This document shows, in pieces, positions 57,914 through 64,000 of a stretch of DNA of 64,000 nucleotides. The notes beneath the pieces were generated by a model. That model made no database searches. It saw only the letters and a list, made by a program, of their open reading frames with translations, and had not been told where the DNA came from. The DNA is from Colwellia sp. 1_MG-2023 (GTDB taxonomy: Bacteria > Pseudomonadota > Gammaproteobacteria > Enterobacterales > Alteromonadaceae): contig NZ_JAUOPE010000006.1 of NCBI RefSeq assembly GCF_030546755.1, forward strand, positions 124,001-188,000, in the 5' to 3' direction. Positions within the stretch are counted from its first letter, which is position 1. The number at the start of each line of letters is the position of its first letter. The translations under genes and the position numbers were made by a program.

Positions 57914-59059
57914 TTGCAAAATCAATATATTGAAGATGATGAGAGTTTAGTTTCATTATGTCATCAATTATCTCAAGCTACTGTATTAACGATTGATACT
58001 GAATTTGTTAGAACCCGCACGCTTTACCCTCGATTAGGCTTATTACAAGTATGTGATGGCAAGGTAGTGGCGTTAATTGACCCGATAGCGATAAATGACT
58101 TATCGCCTTTTTGGGCGTTAATGACCGATGCAAATATTGAGAAAGTCTTGCATGCATGTTCAGAAGATTTGGAAGTATTTTTAACACAAGCTAATTGTCG
58201 GCCGATTAACTTAATTGATAGTCAAATTATGATGTCATTTTTGGGACACGGTTTATCACTTGGCTATGCGGCTATGGTGAAGCATTATTTAGACATAGAT
58301 CTTGATAAGTCAGATTCACGAACCGATTGGACGAAACGTCCGTTAACTGCTAGTCAAATTGAATATGCCGGTGCTGATGTTGAATATTTGTATCAAGTTT
58401 ATCCTTTGTTAAAAAAAGAATTAATGCAAACCCCTTGGTTGGCAGCGGCGCAGCAAGAAACCGAGTTAATGATAGAGCGTAAGTTTACCCCGATTGATGA
58501 TAGCCAGTTATATTTAAACGTGAAAATGAGTTGGCGATTAAATGCTAAGCAACTCAATAGTTTAAAGTTTTTAAGTCAATGGCGTTTTCAACAAGCGAAG
58601 AAAAGAGATCTGCCGATTAGCTTTGTTGCTAAAGATCACACCATTATTGGTGTGGCGCAAACCTTACCGAAAAACGTCGGCGTTATGGCTGGCATTGAAG
58701 GGGTTGACGTATTAGATGTACGTCATAAAGGTAAAGCAATGCTAGCAGTACTAAAGCAAGCTGAACAAGTGGATGAAGCGCAATACCCTGACAAAATTAA
58801 ACGCTTAGATGAGTACCCAGGTTATAAACAAACCTTTAAAAAAATTAAATCGTTTATTGCAGAGGTTGCTAAAAAGCATCAACAACAAGTCGAAGTGTTT
58901 GCTTCTAAAAAGCAAATTAATCAATTTTTATCTTGGCATTATCAATTGAATATTGATGAAACTCCGGCGGAAAAAATTGATGTACTTAGAGATTGGCGAT
59001 TGAGTATCTTTGGGGAAAAACTATTGGCAGAAGCAAAATCTAACTTTTCGCAACTATAG
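57914..59059 (+). CDS. rnd: Ribonuclease D
   Basis: 381 residues from a TTG with AAGGGAAAC upstream. The DEDD exonuclease motifs are TIDTEFVRTRT, LHACSEDLEVF and the ADVEYLYQVYPLL segment; HRDC domains follow. It trims tRNA 3' ends. Confidence 0.95.
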   Translation: MQNQYIEDDESLVSLCHQLSQATVLTIDTEFVRTRTLYPRLGLLQVCDGKVVALIDPIAINDLSPFWALMTDANIEKVLHACSEDLEVFLTQANCRPINLIDSQIMMSFLGHGLSLGYAAMVKHYLDIDLDKSDSRTDWTKRPLTASQIEYAGADVEYLYQVYPLLKKELMQTPWLAAAQQETELMIERKFTPIDDSQLYLNVKMSWRLNAKQLNSLKFLSQWRFQQAKKRDLPISFVAKDHTIIGVAQTLPKNVGVMAGIEGVDVLDVRHKGKAMLAVLKQAEQVDEAQYPDKIKRLDEYPGYKQTFKKIKSFIAEVAKKHQQQVEVFASKKQINQFLSWHYQLNIDETPAEKIDVLRDWRLSIFGEKLLAEAKSNFSQL

Positions 59060-59132
59060 TTAATTAACGTAACGTTTTATCTGTTTTGAATTTTCAGTTA
59101 CAAGTTTTTAGTTTCAAATAAAGGCCGGCATT

Positions 59133-59420
59133 ATGCTATGTGTTATTTATAAAAGCCCTAAAAAGGCACAAACATATTTATTTATTAAGCAAAGAGACAA
59201 GTTTGATGATGTGCCTGAGGCATTGATGGCGATGTTTGGCACGCCTACTTTGGTGACGATTATCAATTTAGACAATAAAGATAAACTTGCTTTAGCGGAT
59301 ATTAATAAAGTAAGAGAGAATTTGAATAATCAAGGGTTTTATCTCCAATTACCGCCACCTCAAGAAGATCTTTTAAAAGAGCATAAAGAACAAATGAAGC
59401 GTAAAGCTCAACAGTTATAA
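59133..59420 (+). CDS. YcgL domain-containing protein
   Basis: 95 residues. MLCVIYKSPKKAQTYLFI and the FGTPTLVTIINLD core match the YcgL family of small cytoplasmic proteins of unknown function. It follows rnd closely. Confidence 0.9.
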   Translation: MLCVIYKSPKKAQTYLFIKQRDKFDDVPEALMAMFGTPTLVTIINLDNKDKLALADINKVRENLNNQGFYLQLPPPQEDLLKEHKEQMKRKAQQL

Positions 59421-59457
59421 AGATCCATTTATTATTAAGGGCAATATTAGGTATTTT

Positions 59458-60507
59458 ATGAAGTTAGTTAAAGTAAGTACGCTCGTTAGTTGTTTTACAT
59501 TTTTGTTAAGTTATTCGTGCCAAAGTTTAGCTTTTGCTGATAAGGAACTAAGCCAAGCGGGGTTTGATCAATATGTTGTTGAGTTGAAACAAGAAGCTCA
59601 AGAAAAAGGGTTTAGTGACGATTTTATTGAGCAAAGTTTTTCTCAAGTAAAGTTTCATCAACGTGCAGTGGCTGCCGATCGTAACCAACCTGAAAAAGTT
59701 GAAACATTAGATACTTATTTACCAAAAAGAGTCCCGCAATGGAAGGTTGATAAAGCCCGTAATCAATACAAAGAGCATCTTGCTATTTTAGAAAAAGTCT
59801 CCGAAAAATATAATGTTCAACCACGATTTATAGTTGCTTTATGGGGGCTCGAAACGAATTTTGGTAAAATTATGGGTAATTATAATGTCGTATCTGCGTT
59901 AACGACCCTTAGTTATGAAGGTCGCCGAGAAGCGTTTTTTAAAAAGCAATTATGGGCAGCTTTAACAATACTACAAGAAGGGCATATCACCATTGATGAT
60001 ATGAAAGGCTCTTGGGCGGGCGCTATGGGGCAAAACCAATTTATGCCCACTTCATTTTTAGCCTATGCCGTCGACGGTGACGGAGACGGTAAAAAAGATA
60101 TTTGGGGTAACCTTCATGATGTATTTGCGTCGATGGCAAATTATCTTAAAAAAGAAGGTTGGAATGATGCGCTAACGTGGGGAAGACAAGTCAAATTACC
60201 CGAAAATTTTGATATTAATTTAGCGATACCTAAAAATACTGGTAGTCGAAAGAATTGGTTAAAAGCTTGGCGTGAAAGTGAAAAATCACTTGCTGAATGG
60301 CAAAAGTTAGGTATTAGACGAGCCGATGGCACTAACTTACCGATAGTAAATGTTAAAGCGGCGTTAGTTTTTCCAGATGATGAAAAAGGCAGAGTGTATT
60401 TAGCTTATGATAATTATAAAAGTTTAATGCACTGGAATTTATCTTATTATTTTGTGAGTTCGGTAGGACACCTTTCTGATCGTATTAAATTTCCACCCAT
60501 TCATTAA
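59458..60507 (+). CDS. Lytic murein transglycosylase, MltB family
   Basis: 349 residues with a signal peptide (cleavage near LAFA). LWGLETNFGKIMGNYNV has the catalytic Glu; GSWAGAMGQNQFMPTSFLAYAVDGDGDG is the conserved GxxxGxxQF region. No C-terminal peptidoglycan-binding domain, unlike the paralogue at 39664. Confidence 0.92.
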   Translation: MKLVKVSTLVSCFTFLLSYSCQSLAFADKELSQAGFDQYVVELKQEAQEKGFSDDFIEQSFSQVKFHQRAVAADRNQPEKVETLDTYLPKRVPQWKVDKARNQYKEHLAILEKVSEKYNVQPRFIVALWGLETNFGKIMGNYNVVSALTTLSYEGRREAFFKKQLWAALTILQEGHITIDDMKGSWAGAMGQNQFMPTSFLAYAVDGDGDGKKDIWGNLHDVFASMANYLKKEGWNDALTWGRQVKLPENFDINLAIPKNTGSRKNWLKAWRESEKSLAEWQKLGIRRADGTNLPIVNVKAALVFPDDEKGRVYLAYDNYKSLMHWNLSYYFVSSVGHLSDRIKFPPIH

Positions 60508-60528
60508 TAACGCTAGTGATTAAAAATT

Positions 60529-61032
60529 ATGACTGAAAAATTTTGGCAAACTAAATCGTTAGAAGAAATGACTCGCAGTGAATGGGAGTCATTATGTGAT
60601 GGTTGTGCTAAATGTTGTTTACATAAGTTTATTGATGACAAAGACACCACTGAAGAAACAGAGTTAATGCCAACAACGCATATTAATGAAGGCGAGGAAA
60701 TGAGTTACTCAAATATTGCTTGTTATTTATTAAATGACAAAAGTTGTCAATGTACTCAATACGACAAACGAACTACACTTGTCCCAGATTGCGTTCAACT
60801 AACTCAAGATAATTTAGACGCCATCTTTTTTATGCCACCAAGTTGTACTTATCGTCGTTTAAAAGAGGGAAGAGGAATTCCATCTTGGCACCCGTTGCTT
60901 CATAAAGGTAAAAAAACTGCGATGCACAAAGCAGGCATGTCTGTACGTGGAAAAATAGTGAAAGACAATCAAGTTGATATTGATTTCTTTGAAGATTACA
61001 TTGTTAGTTGGCCATTAAATGATATTGATTAG
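60529..61032 (+). CDS. YcgN family cysteine cluster protein
   Basis: 167 residues. The N-terminus WESLCDGCAKCCLHK and later SCQC, PDC and PSCTYR hold the family's conserved cysteines, probably a metal or Fe-S site. Function unknown. The family start MTEKFWQTKSLEEM supports the chosen ATG. Confidence 0.92.
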   Translation: MTEKFWQTKSLEEMTRSEWESLCDGCAKCCLHKFIDDKDTTEETELMPTTHINEGEEMSYSNIACYLLNDKSCQCTQYDKRTTLVPDCVQLTQDNLDAIFFMPPSCTYRRLKEGRGIPSWHPLLHKGKKTAMHKAGMSVRGKIVKDNQVDIDFFEDYIVSWPLNDID

Positions 61033-61041
61033 GGTTAAATA

Positions 61042-62310
61042 ATGATTCAAACAATGAACGTTAACCGTATTGTTTCAATACTGCTTTATGGACTTATTTT
61101 ACTCAAATCTTCTCTTGCATATGCAATGAGTGAACAGCGGGTGATTAACTTTGCTGTATTAGCGAATACAAAAATAAAAGAACAAATATATCGTGATAGA
61201 GTACGGGATTTTGAGGTGCTTCATCCCAATATAAAAGTCCGTTTAATACGATTACATTCAAGAAATTACCCTGATTTGTTAGCCGAACTTATGGCGATGC
61301 AAGATGAAGTTGATGTTATTAACTGGTTTGCCAGTAATCGTTTAAAAACCCTAGTTGATAATGGTTTTGTAGTCGATATAAATGATTATTGGCAAGAAAA
61401 CCACTTAGACTTTCAGTTTAAACAAGCTTCAAAGGATCAAGTGTTATTTAATAATAATGTCTATGGTATTCCGTTGACCTCCTATATTTGGGGATTTTAT
61501 TATAAAAAATCTTTATTTGCTCGTTTAGGCATGAAAACCCCAAAAACCTGGCCTGAATTTATTAACCTATTAGATACCTTAGAGCAAAATCAAATTGCGC
61601 CTATTGCTTTAGGTACTAAATACCCTTGGCAGATTGCCGGTTGGTTTGATTATTTGATGTTACGATTACATGGTGCAGACAAATACAAACAACTGGTGAA
61701 AGGTAAGCTTGCTTATACTTCAGATGAAGTCCTGTTAGTCTTTAATTATTGGAAAAATTTATTAAATAAAAAATATATTTTTGCCCAGCATCGTTTCTTT
61801 GATGGGGATGAGCTGATGCCGTTAATTTATCGTGAAGTCGTCGGGATTAACTTAATAGGGAGTTTTTCATTAAGTAGCTTACCGGTGAAGAATCAAGCTG
61901 ATATTGGCTTTTTTCCGTTTCCAACAATTGCTGATAGTAAAGAAAATAGTGTGTTAGCGCCGATGTCGGTGATTGCTTTAACTAAGAATGGCGCTGAAAA
62001 AGCACATTTGACGAAGTTTTTGCAGTTTTTTAATACCAATGAAACACAAATTTTTATTAATAAAGGCCTTTCAACCTTTTCGCCAAAACAGTCCGCGAGA
62101 ATTGATGGACGACCTATTATCAAACAAACGGCTGAAATTTTTGAAGCGGCTAACTATCAAAGTCAATACTTTGATTTAGAGTTTGAGTTCGAAATGGCTG
62201 AATTTGCGAAAAAAGCGTTTTCAGATTTCATTAATCATCAAGATGTTAATAAAATTACCGAGTTATTAGAGCAAAAAAGAATATCTCTTTACTCTGCTAC
62301 AAAGAAATAA
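61042..62310 (+). CDS. Extracellular solute-binding protein, ABC type
   Basis: 422 residues with a signal peptide ending near SLAYA. The fold resembles family 1 sugar/oligosaccharide binding proteins: VRDFEVLHPNIKVRLIRL, VYGIPLTSYIWGFYYKKSLFARLGMKTPKTWPEFINLLDTL. No permease or ATPase gene is adjacent, so it is an orphan; the ligand is unknown. Confidence 0.85.
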   Translation: MIQTMNVNRIVSILLYGLILLKSSLAYAMSEQRVINFAVLANTKIKEQIYRDRVRDFEVLHPNIKVRLIRLHSRNYPDLLAELMAMQDEVDVINWFASNRLKTLVDNGFVVDINDYWQENHLDFQFKQASKDQVLFNNNVYGIPLTSYIWGFYYKKSLFARLGMKTPKTWPEFINLLDTLEQNQIAPIALGTKYPWQIAGWFDYLMLRLHGADKYKQLVKGKLAYTSDEVLLVFNYWKNLLNKKYIFAQHRFFDGDELMPLIYREVVGINLIGSFSLSSLPVKNQADIGFFPFPTIADSKENSVLAPMSVIALTKNGAEKAHLTKFLQFFNTNETQIFINKGLSTFSPKQSARIDGRPIIKQTAEIFEAANYQSQYFDLEFEFEMAEFAKKAFSDFINHQDVNKITELLEQKRISLYSATKK

Positions 62311-62605
62311 TACGCCTCATTATTTGGCTTTCGCCCTTAATCTTTTTTTAACCGTTAATTTCGGAGCATTAAACGCTATGCTTCATGAACTTGGTTTTAC
62401 ACCTGCGTTTAAACGCTGATAGAGTCACACTTCTACGACATAACCTCTCTTAAACTAACAAAATTTATCACACGAATATCTTCTAACTTATAACTTAAAG
62501 TCTACATTTTTAAGGGATTTTTGTGTTTAATTATTGTGCTGTTAGTGGTAAAACATTGTACGAATAATAATAAAATTATAAAAACGCACAATCAAAAGGT
62601 GGTTT

Positions 62606-64000
62606 ATGAATATAGGAATTCCTAAAGAATCTCTGCGCGGTGAAAACCGTGTTGCTAGTTCTCCTAATGCCGTTAAGGCGCTTATCAAACTAGGGTTTAG
62701 TGTCCATGTACAAAAAGGAGCTGGTGTGAAAGCTAGCTTCACAGATCAAGAGTTTATTGATGCGGGGGCAGAGATAGTAACCAAGAAAAAATGTTGGGAA
62801 AACAGCATTATTTTTAAAGTAAATGCACCGACTTTAGATGAAGCGGCTCAATTAGTGGATGGCGCCACTTTAGTGAGTTTTATAGCGCCAGCGCAAAGCC
62901 CTGAATTATTATCTTTATTAAAAGAAAAATCTATTAATACTCTTGCCATGGAAATGGTCCCCCGAATGACTCGTTCTCAGTCTTTAGATGCTTTAAGTTC
63001 TATGGCAAACATTGCTGGATATCGAGCCGTCATTGAAGCGACAAATGCATTTGGACGTTTTTTAACAGGACAAATTACTGCGGCAGGTAATTTACCTCCG
63101 GCTAAAGTGATGATTATCGGCGCGGGGGTTGCGGGATTAGCAGCCATAGGAACAGCAGGAAGCTTAGGTGCTATTGTGCGAGCCTTTGATACGCGACCTG
63201 AAGTTCAAGAGCAAATTGAAAGTATGGGAGCAGAGTTTTTAGCGCTTGATTACGAAGAAGAAGATACAGGCTCAGGCGATGGCTATGCCAAGGAAATGAG
63301 TAAAGCCTTTATTGATGCTGAAATGGCGTTGTTTGCTGAGCAAGCAAAAGACGTTGATATTATTATTACAACTGCCATGATCCCGGGTAAACCGGCACCT
63401 AAGCTTATTACAGAAGAAATGGTTAAATCGATGAAAACGGGGAGCGTTATTGTTGATTTAGCTGCAGGTGGTGGCGGAAACTGTGAGTTAACTGTGGCCG
63501 GTAAAATTACCGATGTTGCTGGGGTTAAAATTATTGGTTATACCGACCTTGTTTCGCGTTTGCCTAATCAAGCTTCTCAATTGTATGCGAATAATTTAGT
63601 GAATTTAATGAAGCTGTTAACTAAAGAAAGTGATGGCAAGATTCACATAGATTTTGACGATCAGGTGATTCGAAACATGACCGTCGTTCATCAAGGCGAA
63701 ATTACTTTTCCACCACCGCCGATTCAAGTAAGTGCTGCCCCACAACTGGTCAAATCGACTAAAACTGAACGTGTAAAAGCTGAAGTAAAAGAAGAAAAAT
63801 CTTCGAGTAAAAAGCATTGGTGGATGGCCGCAGCGGGATTTTTATTTGCTTGGATAGCCAGTGTGGCACCGGCTGATTTTCTTTCTCACTTTACGGTTTT
63901 TGTCTTAGCTTGTGTTATTGGTTATCACGTGGTTTGGAATGTTAGTCATTCTCTTCATACCCCGTTAATGAGTGTTACTAATGCTATTTCGGGTATCATT
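62606..64000 (+). CDS. pntA: NAD(P) transhydrogenase alpha subunit, 3' end cut off
   Basis: 465 codons are open to the window edge. AGGTGG precedes the [23 protein letters not shown] and the Rossmann motif [20 protein letters not shown], with [19 protein letters not shown], are PntA signatures. After residue ~400 a charged linker leads to membrane helices ([21 protein letters not shown]), as in the enteric one-chain alpha subunit. It makes NADPH from NADH using the proton gradient; pntB should follow. Confidence 0.96.
   Translation, partial: MNIGIPKESLRGENRVASSPNAVKALIKLGFSVHVQKGAGVKASFTDQEFIDAGAEIVTKKKCWENSIIFKVNAPTLDEAAQLVDGATLVSFIAPAQSPELLSLLKEKSINTLAMEMVPRMTRSQSLDALSSMANIAGYRAVIEATNAFGRFLTGQITAAGNLPPAKVMIIGAGVAGLAAIGTAGSLGAIVRAFDTRPEVQEQIESMGAEFLALDYEEEDTGSGDGYAKEMSKAFIDAEMALFAEQAKDVDIIITTAMIPGKPAPKLITEEMVKSMKTGSVIVDLAAGGGGNCELTVAGKITDVAGVKIIGYTDLVSRLPNQASQLYANNLVNLMKLLTKESDGKIHIDFDDQVIRNMTVVHQGEITFPPPPIQVSAAPQLVKSTKTERVKAEVKEEKSSSKKHWWMAAAGFLFAWIASVAPADFLSHFTVFVLACVIGYHVVWNVSHSLHTPLMSVTNAISGII

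Noticed and set aside
62369-62416. TTAAACGC direct and inverted copies upstream of pntA
   Set aside because: Eight-base matches in AT-rich DNA are too short to call an operator without comparison to other genomes.

Overview
The window looks like a chromosomal segment of an AT-rich marine gammaproteobacterium of the Alteromonadales, most like Colwelliaceae (Colwellia/Thalassotalea). This rests on low GC, the gene content (pnp-nlpI, sdhCDAB-sucAB-sucCD, trpEGDCFBA next to rnm-yciO-scpAB-rluB, rnd-ycgL-ycgN, pntA) and protein-level resemblance. It is an inference made without a database search. Most of the window is ordinary core genome with short accessory islands.

Layout. 1-3702: a likely RiPP-type maturation group made of a haem-oxygenase-like diiron protein (cut by the window edge), a papain-like C1 peptidase and a B12/radical SAM enzyme of the 'RiPP maturation radical SAM 1' kind. 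No precursor peptide was found inside the window. 4133-8861: pnp, nlpI and a membrane-anchored HExxH metalloprotease that overlaps nlpI. 9256-11768: a fused cysteine desulfurase-SufE protein facing tcdA (csdA-csdE-csdL logic). 12756-24634: a TCA-cycle block with gltA divergent from sdhCDAB, then sucAB and sucCD.

24637-29044 is the main accessory region. A PEP-CTERM exported-protein gene sits between the intact 3' end of sucD and a decayed second copy of that 3' end with its terminator. A small orphan gene follows, and then three tandem ~765-bp non-coding repeat units. Each unit carries a ~145-bp hairpin whose stems show compensatory changes between units. 29045-45328 is mixed: glutaredoxin-like protein, TetR regulator with three matching operators around an AhpD-like gene, beta-barrel protein, flavin reductase, HopJ-family protein, DUF2785 and DUF1835 proteins, serine hydrolase, lytic transglycosylase, glnS, DMT permease, peroxiredoxin-like protein and several unknown exported proteins.

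45449-53612 (minus strand) is a complete tryptophan operon headed by a type I-beta DAHP synthase. It is preceded by an 18-residue leader peptide with three consecutive Trp codons and a full antiterminator/terminator pair, so the first committed step of the aromatic pathway and all Trp-specific steps appear to share one attenuator. 53634-62310 (plus strand) carries rnm, yciO, scpA, scpB, rluB, rnd, ycgL, a second MltB-type transglycosylase, a ycgN-like gene and an orphan solute-binding protein. The window ends inside pntA.

Most functional assignments rest on recognised motifs and neighbourhood. Promoter and terminator calls are by eye.
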